Shown here piece by piece: positions 35,809-46,856 of a stretch of 64,000 bases of DNA. Numbering within the stretch: position 1 is the first letter of the stretch; each line of letters starts with the position of its first letter. Below the pieces are notes generated by a model, which searched no databases, was not told the origin of the DNA, and was given only the letters and a program-made list of their open reading frames with translations. Origin of the DNA: Channallabes apus (lineage: Eukaryota > Chordata > Actinopteri > Siluriformes > Clariidae). The stretch is taken from the NCBI GenBank assembly GCA_030522415.1, contig CM060113.1, positions 4,209,967-4,273,966 of the forward strand. The letters are read 5' to 3'. The translations under genes and the position numbers were made by a program.

Positions 35809-36222
35809 CTCATTCTTGATCCTATCCATCCTGGTCATTCCCAAGGAGAACCTAAACATCCTTCAGCTCTGCTACCTCTAGCTCTGCCTCCTGTCTTTTC
35901 TTCAGTGCCACTGTCTCTAAGCCGTAGAGCATCGCTGGTCTCACCACTGTCCTGTACACCTTTCCTTTCATTCTCGCTGATGCTCTTTTATCGCACAACA
36001 CACCTGACACTTTTCTCCACCCATTCCAACCTACCTGTACCCGCCTCTTCACCTCCTTTCCACACTCTCCATTGCTCTGGACCGTTGACCCTAAGTACTT
36101 AACATCCAGCACCTTCTTTACCTCTGCTCCCTGGTGGCGTACCTCCACCTCTCCAAATTTTCCTCCACCTGTTCCCTGCTCTCGCTTCATTTCAAACAAC
36201 ATCAAACATCATTTCAAACATC

Positions 36223-36923
36223 AACGAGATGATTTGAATGTTCCTCGATGTGCTTTGTCCTCGCCGTTTATTGATGAAACCGCAGACTTGTGTCAGAAAC
36301 ATAGGTATACCATTTTATATGTCATGGCATTGGAATGCTTATAAATCACATTATATCGACTCTGTGTCTGTATTCAATACATTAATATCTATATCGATAT
36401 CATCTTCAGGACAAAGACGCATCCCTTAAATCCTACACTCTCCTAGGGCGGATGTTTAATATTAAACCAACTCCCAAATCGAAAGTTAAAAAGACGACAG
36501 AATAAAATAGTCTCGAGTGGTAGGTTTTTGTAAGATGAAAATCAATGAACCTGTTTTTAATGTTTAACCTAAGGAGTCGTTCTTAATCCATTAACTTTAA
36601 ACGCGGGCGTGTGTTTGTTTCCATTTATCACGCTTATCGGCTTGATAAAGTGCCTCAGTTCGAAAGAGTTGTGAAGAAGATAAAAAAGAAATTTCCCTCT
36701 CTCTTCTCGACGGCGGGATTTCAGGCTGCCTCCTGCAGTGGGTTGAGCATTGCCCATTACACTTAGCGTCTGCGAGGCTGCTGAAATCATCCCTCATATT
36801 CCTGAAAGCATGCAAGATTAATGTGCCGTCTCACAAGCCTCATATAAAACCGTATGAATGAACTTTAATATTAAATAGGTTTGCCTTTAGGAGATGAACC
36901 TCTTTCTGCTTATTCTACTTCTA

Positions 36924-36975
<52 letters not shown>

Positions 36976-37425
36976 CTCTCTCTCAGTCTTTCTTGCCTGC
37001 TTGCTAAGCATTTGAGCGAACGCCTGTAATGTCGTCTGATGAGTTATGGCTGTTATACTGTGAGAGCTGCTTTAATTTGTCCGATGTTCACGCTGCCATA
37101 CGTGCAGAAATATGGCTTTGTGGAGACGGAACGCGCACAAAAGCAGCACATCTAGCGTTTTCCGCTCACGCTTCATTTGAATGCTCTTTCCTGCATGCTA
37201 GAAGGAGCTGCGCTGAGCTGAGGGAGGAGAGCAAATTTAATTTTCTCCCCATGTTATCTGGAACAGTGCAACATTAGGAGGATGTTCTTTAATTAGCCAG
37301 AAATGGTGACCTTACGGAGACCCAAAGATTTCCTTTCTTTGAATAAAGGCCAGTCTTCCTGAGGTGACTGGTACATTATCTCGAATCACGTAAGCACACA
37401 CACACACACACGCACACACACACAC
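36223..37425. other. Intergenic, single-copy-looking with TC repeat
   Basis: 36540-36860 and 37000-37280 are repeat-free with moderate CpG content. Separated by a TC microsatellite. No gene signature in the short frames. Confidence 0.45.
36926..36984. repeat. (TC)n microsatellite
   Basis: TC units with a few TTTC interruptions near the right end. Confidence 0.95.
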
Positions 37426-37427
37426 TT

Positions 37428-37880
37428 AGGTAGGAAGGAAGGAAGGAATTAAGCCAGGATGTTTCAGAGGGGAAGTAGTGAGCAAGTAGGAAGAAGACGA
37501 GACAAGGAAAGAAGACAGTAGGACGACAAGAGAACAGCAGGAGACTTCCACAAAGAGGAAATAAGGAGTGAATAGGAAGAAGGAAGTGTCCATGAAAAGG
37601 AAGTTAAGAGCAGGGAACATGACGAAATGAGGCAGGAAACACAATAAGGACGATCGGGGCAGTTCGGAAGCAAAATAACACCTGCAAGTAGGAAGTTGTT
37701 AGAAAGCAATTTTGACGGAAGCAGGAGGAAGCAGGAAGTATGCAGTGGACGTTCAGTGGGAGGACATAGAGGTCTCGTCGTAAGTAGAAAGTAGGAACAG
37801 GGAAACAAACCAGAAAACACGGAGGAGGCTTTAACAAGAGAAACAGAAAGGTAAAGAATGAAACAGGAAAATGTCACATG
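37428..37880. repeat. Purine-rich degenerate tract (AGGAAG words)
   Basis: About 450 bases with a strong purine bias and repeated AGGAAGNAGGA-like words (GGAAGGAAGGAAGG at 37435, GGAGGAAGCAGGAAG at 37724). The 153-codon minus-strand frame (37464-37925) is Ser/Leu-rich because of this bias and is not considered a gene. Confidence 0.65.
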
Positions 37881-38099
37881 GGGACGTAGCAGCATCATTA
37901 CACGATGTGATTGTGTCTTATTCATTTCAAGATAGAAGAAAAGAGAGGCTGGTGAAGTAACTACTCTTTATATAATAAACATATATAAATGTTACTAGGA
38001 TTGTGTAAAGAGATTGTGATTCATTTCATAAAAAAAATTATTTGATACAATTTTTGGAAAAATAATAAACCTCAGGGTGCTAAAATTAATGCTTATTTA

Positions 38100-38660
38100 T
38101 ATCATCGTCATTGTGTCACTGATTATTTTCCTCTAACAGCGCTCCGTTTAATTTCCTACATAACACACAGAAATGATCTCAAGTGTCGGTGTCGTTAAGT
38201 TGTGGCATGTTTTCCACGCGTTAATCGCTACAGCCATTCATTTTCTCGCAAATTTCTGTTACACTGCCAGTCTGGCACAACGGTGTAACGTAACCGAGCA
38301 GGTCATTTAATACTTGTAGGAGCCTCGCCACCTGCCAGCGCGCTGTGCATCCTGTGCCAAGTATCAGATTAAATATGCTAAACGCTAACATTACGTTTGG
38401 AGACGAGGCGGCTTCTTTGGCACGAGGATAATGAAACTCTGCTTCTGTCATGAGCATGAACATGTGAACGATTTCTTTTCTTAAAAAAGCACGGCGCCAT
38501 CCTGTTGCTCGATGCAGGAATGAAATGGAGCCCGGGTGTCCCGTCCGTCCTCTTGAGACTCGGCCTTTGGTATCACCCCTGACTCCGTGATGCTAACAGC
38601 AGATGGTGCAATTAGCATTTGATCCCAGCCACACACCCCGTGCACGCTCGGCTTAAACCC
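38100..38660. other. Single-copy island, candidate conserved non-coding element
   Basis: Repeat-free, CpG-containing, with CAGATTAAATATGCTAAAC, CATTTAATAC and CAATTAGCATTTG. Resembles conserved regulatory DNA in texture only. Confidence 0.28.
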
Positions 38661-39035
38661 TGAGTGCCACTAGTGATATCCGTATTTATATATATATATA
38701 TATATACCGTATGTTTGCAGTATTTATATACTGACTTAGTTGCGAGTATGAGTAACACACTTTTTCCTTAGTAAAATACAATCGCTCCGGATGAAACAGT
38801 GTCTTCATGAATATAAATCGTATTATATTAAAGCTTCCCCCTGTCCCCGAGCATGTTACTAAAATGCAGGACTCCAGGGGTTCAGAACCTGTTTCTGGGT
38901 AACAGCATGGCAGATATTCAGGATGCAGATATTCTGGAGAGCTTAGAAAATGAGATTCTGCCTCTCAAGGGAGCTTCATCCCGTGTGCTAAAAACTGTGA
39001 ATAAATAAAGCATTGAGACCGTACATGCTCCTGTG

Positions 39036-39038
<3 letters not shown>

Positions 39039-39088
<50 letters not shown>
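39039..39088. repeat. (TG)n microsatellite
   Basis: About 25 uninterrupted GT units. Confidence 0.97.
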
Positions 39089-39089
<1 letters not shown>

Positions 39090-39338
39090 CAGGGCTGTCA
39101 AAACAAATGGCGTGGATTGATGGTGTGACCCACGATGGCTCACTTTAGTCTCGTTTTAGCTCCACTTCTCCTGTCTCAGGCTGTCTGGGTGGGTCTCTCT
39201 CTCTCTCTCTCGCTCTCTCTTCTCTAGCTCTCTCAATAACTATATGACTTATATGCATAAATAAAAACTTCCAAGGGATCCAGATAAGATATCCAACGAG
39301 GCACAACGATTAGTTTTCAATGCTTTAATCTTTATATA

Positions 39339-40625
39339 CAGTGCCTTGAAAAAGTATTCATACCCCTTTTCCTTAACACTTTTCCATAACTTTATCACGT
39401 TACAGCCACAAACATGAATGTATTTTATTGGGATTTTACATGACAGACCAACACAAAGTGGCACATAATTGTGAAGTGGAAGGAAAACGATAGATGGTTT
39501 TAAATTTATTATTATAATTTTTTTTTTTTTTACAAATGGCATGCATTTGTATTCAGACCCCTTTACTCTGATACCCTTCCCTAAAATCCAGGGGAACCGA
39601 CTGTCTTCAGAAGACACCTAATTGGTAAATAGAGTCCATCTGTGTGTAATTTACGGTTAGGCATTTCGTAGATGCCCTTATCTCATTACACATCTGAGCA
39701 GGCGATAAGGGCCTTGCTCAAGGGCCCAACAGGGACAACTTGGTGGTTGTGGGATTTAAACCTGGGACCTACTGAACTGTAATCCAATGCCTTAACCACT
39801 GAGCTACCCCTGACCCCCCCCCCCCCCCTAATTTAGTCTCAGTATAAATACAACTGTTCTGTGAAGCCCTCAGAGGTTTGATAGACATCTCACAGAGCTC
39901 TGTTCAATCTATCATTTGAAGATGGCACTACTGCAACCCTACCAACACATGGCCATCCACCCAAAATGACACACCGGGCAAGGAGAGCGTTAATCAGAGC
40001 AGCAGCATAGAAGCCCAGGGTAACTCTGGAGGAGCTGCAGAGATCCCCAGCTCAAGTGGGAGAATCTGGTCACAGGACAACTATTAGTCTTCCACTCTAC
40101 AAATCTGGCCTTTATGGAAGAGAAGCAAGAAGAAAGTCGTCATTGAAAGAATGCCGTAAGAAGTCCTGTTTGCAATTCCACATGGCTTGTCTCAAACTGC
40201 AAACGTGACAGCAGATGATGGATTGAACATCGCTCCGTGAGATGCTCAGAGATTGGAATATTTTTTTTTATAACCTAACCCTGCTTTAAGCTTCTTCACA
40301 ACTTTATCCCTGACCTATCTGGTGTGTATCATGGGCTTCATGATGCTGTTTGCTTGCTGCTATTCTCTAACAAACCTCTGAGGGCTTCACAGAACAGCTG
40401 TATTTACTAATTAGTTGACCTCTGAAGGCATTTGGTTCCACTGGATTGTAGTCAGGGGGATCAGGGGGGAATTCATGCCACACTTTTCAGAATTTTATTA
40501 GTAAAAAAAAAAAAATAAATTGAAAAAATTATTTTCCTTCCACTTCGCAATTATGTGCCACTTTGTGTTGGCCCATCACATAAAATTCCAATTAAATGGT
40601 TGTGATAAAATTTGTTAATATGTTT
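39339..40625 (+). mobile_element. Tc1-like element relic, carrying an inserted SINE
   Basis: Left end CAGTGCCTTGAAAAAGTATT, with inner CAACACAAAGTGGCACATAA and GTGAAGTGGAAGGAAAACGA, inverted at 40530-40625 (CCTTCCACTTCGCAATTATG, CCACTTTGTGTTGG). The interior 39840-40250 preserves the 5' region and part of the N-terminal transposase-like sequence (CACAGGACAACTATTAGTC, shared with 21275-21293), without an open frame. Internally deleted copy related to, but distinct from, 21155-22211. Confidence 0.78.
39654..39828 (-). mobile_element. tRNA-derived SINE, family C, inside the Tc1 relic
   Basis: Minus-strand head GGTAGCTCAGTGGTTAAGGC (A box) with GGTTTAAATCCC (B box). The 3' end carries the AAGGGC-ATCTAC version of the GTAAGTCGCTCTGGATAAGG tail. 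Flanked by TAATTTA at 39647-39653 and 39829-39835. A C14-C15 run marks its 5' edge. Confidence 0.75.
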
Positions 40626-41139
40626 GAAAACCATTCTGATAGTTATATACATCTTTATAGTAGTAGTAGTAGTAGTGGTGGTACATCATGCTAGCATTTT
40701 TGTCTAGTGGCACGACAAAGGAAAAAAAAAAAACACAAGCAATGTATTTGTCTATTCGTTTTCAAATATAACGTAAAACACAAATGCAATACAGAAGCCA
40801 CTACCTTGTTTGGAAAACTAGAAAGGCTAAATAATGACCATTTCTTTCTTCTGGTCCTGCTTCCTGAGCGCTTGGTTCGTTCTTCCAGGTAATGACCCCT
40901 GGTCTAATGTGTTCAAAGTGAGAAATCTATTATCATACAATAACCCTAGTTACGGACGATAGCACTGCTGAACAAATGACATGTGAAGCAATAGGTACTT
41001 ATGTCTCTGGCCCAACATTCATTATGGAAGGTAGGGCTGAGAAAATTTCCTTACAATTTTCAACTGTTTGTTAAAGTGACAACTGCCAGGACATGCTTCC
41101 TCCATGCGGTCCCCGGAACCCTGAGTGCACTTCTTGCAC
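40626..41139. other. Intergenic, nothing recognised
   Basis: Short AGT repeat (40660-40676) and A-rich stretch; no gene. Confidence 0.5.
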
Positions 41140-41252
41140 ATACAGCTTACAAAAGCTCAAACATGAATGTATTTTATTGGGATTTTATATGACAGACCAA
41201 CACAAAGTGGCACATAATTATGAAGTGGAAGGAAAACGAGAAATGGTAAAAA
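41140..41252 (+). mobile_element. Isolated Tc1 terminal-repeat fragment
   Basis: ACATGAATGTATTTTATTGG and the next ~80 bases (CACAAAGTGGCACATAATTA, GAAGTGGAAGGAAAACGA) match the left terminal repeat at 39410-39490. No internal sequence follows; a SINE begins right after. Confidence 0.75.
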
Positions 41253-41261
41253 GGTTCTCCC

Positions 41262-41515
41262 TGTACTTGTTGGGTTTCCTCAGGGTGCTCCGGTTTCCTC
41301 CAACAGTCCAAAGACATGCAGATTAGGCTAACTGTCATTCCCAATCCCAAATTTCCCATAGTGTGTCTGAGTGTATGTGTGTGTTGTTCCCGGCGGTGGA
41401 TTGGAACCCTGCCCAGAGTGTACCCCGCAGTGTGCCCGAAGTCTCCTCTGATAGACCCCAGGCTTCCTGCAACCCTGTACACGGTAAGAGGTGTAAAGAA
41501 ATCAATGAATGAATC
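41262..41515 (+). mobile_element. tRNA-derived SINE, family A, 5'-truncated
   Basis: Starts in the body (TTGTTGGGTTTCCTCAGGGT), includes CAAAGACATGCAGATTAGGC and ends with CCTGTACACGGTAAGAGGTG and a GAATGAATG tail. The tRNA-like head is missing, and it abuts a Tc1 end fragment. Confidence 0.8.
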
Positions 41516-42744
41516 GTCATAATGATGCATAATATAACTTTATATGATTATCTTATGCATGATTATCATTTTATCATAACTTTGGGACATTCTGTTGTAA
41601 GACAATAATAATTACTCACTTGTGTAAGAATAACTCTACTTCATTTCTCATTATTTTATTGCTGATTATTTTCATTCAGTAGCAGTGTTTTATTGCTAAC
41701 ATCATCACACACTAATTTGATTCACTACCAAGACTTCATCAAGCTTACAAACCAAACACAATGTACACAGCGAAAAGGCGATCTTCGGAATTCAATACCC
41801 CTCCTCTTTGTAGTGATCCTTGGCAAACAAAACCGGCCTCAAAGCTGGAGGCATGTTTCAAAAATCTTCACCAGTCCGTTTACCAAAGCGGTGTTTGTCG
41901 ATTGCTTAAAGGTGTTACGGCAATTTGAGTTTTCGCTTTTATTTATCTGACAGCATCCTTTAACATTTTCAACGAGCAGATACTCCGAGTGTGTCCTTAG
42001 GCCACAAACATTCAGAGAAGCCACACAGGAGCTGAAACAAGGCCATCTTAAAAAGGGATGTCTTTTTGAATGTATTCTTTCCCCTCAATAAGACAGCGCA
42101 CTAGAAATAACCCCGGGTTCCTCTCGGCTCCATCGAGGTTCTCTCCAAACTCGAGCACGCCCTCGGTGTTATTTTGTGTTTGCTTGAAAATCATCTTAAT
42201 GTCTTTAAGATCCGTGGTGCCACCGCTCCGTTTTTTCCTTCTTCGCAGACAGCAGGAGCGCGAAGCGAGGAACGGCGCGAGAGCAGAAAACGAATCCGCT
42301 GTGCGTAATGGCTCAAACACCCACACGCTGCTTGAGTGTTGTTTTGCATCTTGCGCCATGGAGAGAAGTTAATGTATGTTTTAGACGACAATTCTAGACG
42401 GAGACTGGGGTACACTGTAATTTTCATATTACAACAACATCATTCACACCAGCCACGATTCATTTTCTTCACACTGTGACAATTTCACATCCAAAGATAA
42501 GAACAGAAAATGAGCGCACCATGGTGCCATCTACCTGCTCCTCCGTTAAAAAAAAAAAGTAATAAATAAATTGACATATTTCCAATAATTACAGTACATT
42601 TACAGTATCACACATATGGCGGTAGCAATCTTGTATGGGATGCTACACCAAAGTGCTGCTCACTTCTCCATTCTGATTGGTGTAAGTTAATTTTCATTCA
42701 TTTTGTCCAGCTATAGGTTCATATTCTAGCATGTTCGAATCTAT
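41516..42744. other. Intergenic; CpG-bearing block 41880-42370
   Basis: Both strands have ~100-codon frames over 42048-42372, but neither has family features. The block is repeat-free and moderately CpG-rich, perhaps regulatory. The rest is AT-rich. Confidence 0.4.
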
Positions 42745-43075
42745 TCTAAACATACAGCATACACAGTGACAGGCGTTCAAGTCAATCCAGGAATGACGAT
42801 CCCACCCGTGGTGCCTCAGAGCACACTACAACCGCTGCCGTGAACATTCAGTGGAACGCCCGATCCTTGAAATTAAATAACTTGGCGCCAACTTGTCAAG
42901 AGACACCAACACCAACTCAGCTGGGAGTTATTGCCACATCCCCATACAGTCCTGACCATTCTCAAAACTTTTTACATGTGTTTGGTCAAACATTAAAGGA
43001 GTTCCTGGGAGGGCAGTATTTCAGACATGAATCCCAGACAGCTGAAAAAACTTTCTACCTTGATGGGATCCAAGC
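42745..43075 (+). mobile_element. Mariner-like transposase remnant (copy 2)
   Basis: Translation contains ATSPYSPDHSQNFLHVFGQT and LKEFLGGQYFRHES...FYLDGIQAL, the third-catalytic-residue region and C-terminus of a mariner transposase. The SPYSPD motif corresponds to HPPYSPDLAP. Same family as 28081-28330. Cut off at GATCCAAGCAC by the SINE that follows. Confidence 0.65.
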
Positions 43076-43258
43076 ACTATATTTAGCAGACGCCCTTATC
43101 CAGAGCGACTTACATTCTTATCTCATTATACTGTACAGCTGAGCAGCTGAGGCTTAAGGGCCTTGATCAAGAACCCAACAGTGGTAACTTAGTGGTCGTG
43201 GGGTTTTAACTTGGGACCTTCCGAGTCGTAGTTCGGAGTGTCTTGTCACTAGTTTCTT
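43076..43258 (-). mobile_element. tRNA-derived SINE, family C, copy 2
   Basis: Contains AGACGCCCTTATCCAGAGCG (reverse of the SINE 3' end), AAGGGCCTTGATCAAG and CTTGGGACCTT. It reads like 39654-39828 but with a more degraded head. Inserted in, or abutting, the mariner remnant. Confidence 0.75.
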
Positions 43259-43265
43259 TATAATA

Positions 43266-43592
43266 GAATATCACTGACTCATCTTCTGTACCACTTTATC
43301 CTGTATTCAGGGTCACGGGCACCTGGAGCCGATCCCAGGAGGCTTAGGGCATGAGGCAGGGTACACCCTGGACAGGGTGCCAATCCATCGCAGGGCACAC
43401 ACACACTACGGGCAATTTGGGAATGCCAATTAGCCAAACCTGCATGGCTTTGGACTATGGGAGGAAACCGGAGTACCCGAAGGAAACCCACCAAGCACGG
43501 GAAGAACATGCAAACAGAGCCTGGCCGGGAATCGAACCTGGACCCTGGAGGTGCAAGGTGACAGTGCTAACCACTACACCATCGTGCCACCA
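43266..43592 (-). mobile_element. tRNA-derived SINE, family A, nearly full length
   Basis: Reverse copy: 3' end CACTTTATCCTGTATTCAGG, body CCAATCCATCGCAGGGCACA and ACCCACCAAGCACGGG, B box as GGAATCGAACC, A box as ACAGTGCTAACCACTAC. Followed by an (ATA)n repeat. Confidence 0.9.
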
Positions 43593-43593
43593 C

Positions 43594-43594
<1 letters not shown>

Positions 43595-43632
<38 letters not shown>
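43595..43632. repeat. (AAT)n microsatellite
   Basis: About 12 ATA units directly beside the SINE head. Confidence 0.95.
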
Positions 43633-44549
43633 CACCACCATTTAAATAACAAACAGATTTTTTTTTTCAGTTTCTGCAACTCCTACTCCTGGTTTAAATC
43701 AAAATATAGATATGAATATTTAGAGCACTAAAGAGATAGGCATGTTCTCCCAATGCAAACCTCGCATATGAAAAAGTGACAATTTAAATTATTTAAAAAA
43801 TCTTCTAGCTTTTGATTTTATCCAGAGAACTGTTTTCACCATCCTCTGTTCACGAGTCTCTGATTGACAGCAGCTGAGTCCGGTTTGATTCTGTGATGAG
43901 CAATTCCGTCTACGTAGAGGAGCAGCTCTCCTACCTGAGCTTCGAGTTCACTGCAAAAATATCTAAAACATGACAGAAGAGGAGGAATATCTGGAGTCAG
44001 AGGCTGTGTGGTCACTCTGCAGGTACCGGCTCATGTGAGGGACTCTGGGCCATTGCACAACCTGCGACTTTAACGCAAGAACACACACACACACACACAC
44101 ACAGAGAGAGAGTGTGAGAGAGAGTGTGAAAGAGAGAGAGAGAGAGTGAGAGTGCTGCAAAATGCCACTGAGCGGCTGAGCCTGACCGGGTCACGGCAGC
44201 CTGTGGAATATCAAGTCCTCTAAAATCACAGAGGCAGAAGAGAGAAGCTAATCAAACATGCAGCGCTAACGTCAAGTAAGAGAGCAGCAGCATCATGCTC
44301 CCGGGCTGCCCTGTGACCTCTGACCCTTTGTACAGAAATGGGGTGAAGGAAGAGCCCTATTATAGGAGTTCAGATATAAATCAATAAGAGCTCACTTTTT
44401 AATTCAAATGTCGGAAAAGTTAGCAACACTTGGTTTGCACAAGTGTGCTGCGCGTTATCCAAAGTTCTAATGTGGACCTGTCTGTATTCTAATATAAAAC
44501 TATATTGTAATTCAGTATACATAAGTAATATATATATTTAAAAAGAACT
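43633..44549. other. Intergenic with AC/AG microsatellites
   Basis: (AC)n at 44082-44102 merges into AG-rich sequence to 44150. No gene. Confidence 0.55.
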
Positions 44550-45015
44550 AGACTCAGTAATTCCACTAGCGAGCCTATTTTAGCCCATTAGCTAGTCTCT
44601 TTTATTCAATAGCTCCTGTAGTCTCTGTTATTTCACTTGCTAGTCTTTGTAAGTTCATTGACTAGTTTCCGCTAGTACATTAGTTAATCTCTAAAATACT
44701 ACTTACTAGTTTCTCTTATTTCACTTAGTAGCCTCTGTTAGGGCACTTGGCAGCTTCAGGTAGTCCACTAACTAGACTCTGTTACTCAACTCGTTAGTTT
44801 CGGTTAGTAATCTAGTTACTCTAACTTTCTAGTTTCGGTTATTTCACTTGTAGCCTTTATTAGTCCACTAGCTATTATTATTAGTTCACAAGCTAGCTTC
44901 TGATATTCCCAAGTCTTAATTCCATTAGCTTTCGTTCATTAGTCCACAAATGCGTGCCTGTGAATTCTTTAGGGAATCTGTGTTGCTCTTTCTTGTTATT
45001 TCACTAGCTAGACTA
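44550..45015. repeat. Degenerate ~20-24-bp minisatellite (CTAGTCTCTGTTATTTCACT type)
   Basis: Roughly 20 imperfect units built from CTAGTYTCTGTTA plus TTCACT/TCCACT words across ~465 bases. Enriched for CTAG, which is otherwise rare. Confidence 0.75.
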
Positions 45016-45051
45016 AACTTATGATGCTGTGACTGAGACTCTTTATATGTA

Positions 45052-45556
45052 CAGCACAGGCCAAAGGTTTGGACACACCTTCTCATCTTTCTGTCAATGT
45101 GTTTTCTTTATTTTCTTGACCATTTACATTAGTAGATTCTCACTGAAGGCATCAAAACTATGAATGAACACATGTGGAGTTATGTACTTAACAAAAAAAA
45201 GGTCTCCACAGTCACCGGACCTGAACCCGATTGAGATGGTTTGGGATGAGCTGGACTGCAGAGTGAAGGCAAAGGGGCCAACAAGTGCTAAACACCTCTG
45301 GGAACTCCTTCAAGACTGTTGGAAACCATTTCAGGTGACGACCTCTTGAAGCTCATCGAGAGAATGCCAAGAGTGTGCAAAGCAGTAATCAGAGCAAAGG
45401 GGGGATATTTTGAAGAAACTAGAATATAAAACATGTTTTCAGTTATTTCACCTTTTTTTGTTAAGTACAAACTCCACATGTATTCATTCATAGTTTTGAT
45501 GCCTTCAGTGAGAATCTACTAATGTAAATGGTCTTGAAAATAAAGAAAACACATTG
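45052..45556 (+). mobile_element. Tc1 element with ~105-bp inverted repeats, internally deleted
   Basis: The left end (AGGCCAAAGGTTTGGACACA, AATGTGTTTTCTTTATTTTC) is inverted at 45440-45556. Between them lies only the C-terminal transposase: SPQSPDLNPIEMVWDELDCR and following (45200-45349), a one-base frameshift near 45335, then LLKLIERMPRVCKAVIRAK in the next frame. The first two catalytic Asp residues are absent. Confidence 0.82.
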
Positions 45557-45975
45557 AATTCTACAACAATACTGCGGATTTCAAAACTATAAAATAACAC
45601 ATATGGAATTAGGTAATTACGCAACAACAAGAAAAACAGCAGTTAGTTGTTATTGTAAGACACAGAGGTCGGCCTTTCTGTAATAGTTCCTGCAAGAACA
45701 GTATTGTGTCAAGTGCATCTGCAAAATCCGTCCAGCACCATAATGAAACTGTCTCTCATGAAGGCCGTCCCAGGAGGACGAGACCAAAACCTCCCTCTGC
45801 TGCAGACGAGAAGTTCATTTAGAGTTATCAGCCTGAAAAATGACCAATTAACAGCAGCTCAGATTAGAGGCGTTATGAAGTCTTTACAGAGCAGAAGTAG
45901 CAGAAACATCTCAATATCAACTGTTCAAAGGAGATTCATGCAGTTTTTGGACGCCTTCAGCAAAACTTTACAATG
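45557..45975 (+). mobile_element. Second Tc1 fragment: terminal region and N-terminal transposase
   Basis: AACACATATGGAATTAGGTA resembles the inner terminal repeat of 45052-45556. The downstream frame includes a GRPRRTRPKPP-like basic linker (SHEGRPRR, read through 45760-45795) and LKNDQLTAAQIRGVMKS, typical of Tc1 N-terminal DNA-binding domains. The 3' half lies upstream in 45052-45556, so the two pieces are in the wrong order for one element and probably represent two copies. Confidence 0.6.
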
Positions 45976-46002
45976 TAGAAAGTAAAAAAATAAATAAAAT
46001 AT

Positions 46003-46351
46003 TCTTCTTCTTCTTCTTTGTCTTTCGGCTGTTCCCTTTCAGGGGTCATCTGCCTCCATCTAACCCTATCCTCTGCATCCTCTTCTCTCACACCAACTAA
46101 CTTCATGTCCTCTCTCACTGCATCCATAAATCTCCTCTTTGGTCTTCCTCTAGACCTCCTGCCTGGCAGTTCCAACCTCAGCATCCTTCTACCGATATGC
46201 TCACAATCTCTCCTCTGAACATGTCCAAACCACCTCAATCTGGCCTCTCTGACTTTATCTCCAAAACATCTCACATGGGTTGTCCCTCTGATGAACTGAT
46301 TCTTGATCCTATCCATCCTTGTCACTCCCAAAGAGAACCTCAACATCTTCA
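46003..46351 (-). mobile_element. RTE-type LINE copy 3, strongly 5'-truncated
   Basis: Only the last ~340 bases of the family: LRFSLGVTRMDRIKNQFIRG through RGRPKRRFMDAVREDMKLVG to RWRQM, then a ~12-base deletion against the other copies. 3' tail is (CTT)n on the plus strand. Very similar in sequence to 33010-33290 and 33853-34141, so recently amplified. Confidence 0.88.
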
Positions 46352-46818
46352 GCTATATTTTTTTATATATAGACTAAGAATTCTCAAAAGTTAGACAAGT
46401 TCAAGTACAAATGACCATAAATCCAAACCTATTTGCCCAATTCTGATCAATCGGAATGGAGAATTCATGAGATGTTTTACGAGCAGAGCGTTCAAATCCC
46501 ACAGAGTGGAAAAAGTGTTTACAGTCTTTACGTGGTGGTTAATATACAGTAGTGCTGCGTATGAGGTTAAACAGTTCAACCTGTTTCCTGTAATTTTGTT
46601 TTATTATTTATTGATTTAGCGATCGCTCTCTGCCCGTGGTACAGTTCAGTTGCACCGCAGCCATGGCGACGCCGCCTTGGCAACCAGCATTCGGGGGGAA
46701 AAGACCTGTGTGGAAACACACATGGAAATTTACACCAACATCCATTCTCTCACTCATTTTCATGCACTTCGGTCTGTATGGGAAGTTTCAATAACCTGAT
46801 AAAAGCCTGCATTAGCAT

Positions 46819-46856
<38 letters not shown>

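Larger units (their letters stand above)
33853..36185 (-). mobile_element. RTE-type LINE copy 2, interrupted by an L2 LINE
   Basis: Minus-strand copy of the same RTE family. The 3' part is 33853-34141 ([20 protein letters not shown] and following). The element then breaks at the L2 insertion and resumes at about 35805 up to 36185. The 5' portion has lost ~90 bases compared with copy 1 and carries a one-base insertion near 35862 that shifts the frame. The flanks TCATTTCAGACATC (33839-33852) and TCATTTCAAACAAC (36187-36200), or CATTTCAAACATC (36210-36222), suggest an imperfect target duplication. Confidence 0.88.

Noticed and set aside
37464..37925. 153-codon Ser/Leu-rich minus-strand frame
   Set aside because: Its length follows from the purine bias of the tract; no domain, signal or conserved motif.
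42048..42372. Overlapping ~100-codon frames on both strands
   Set aside because: Neither has a family signature; the interval is better described as CpG-bearing single-copy DNA.
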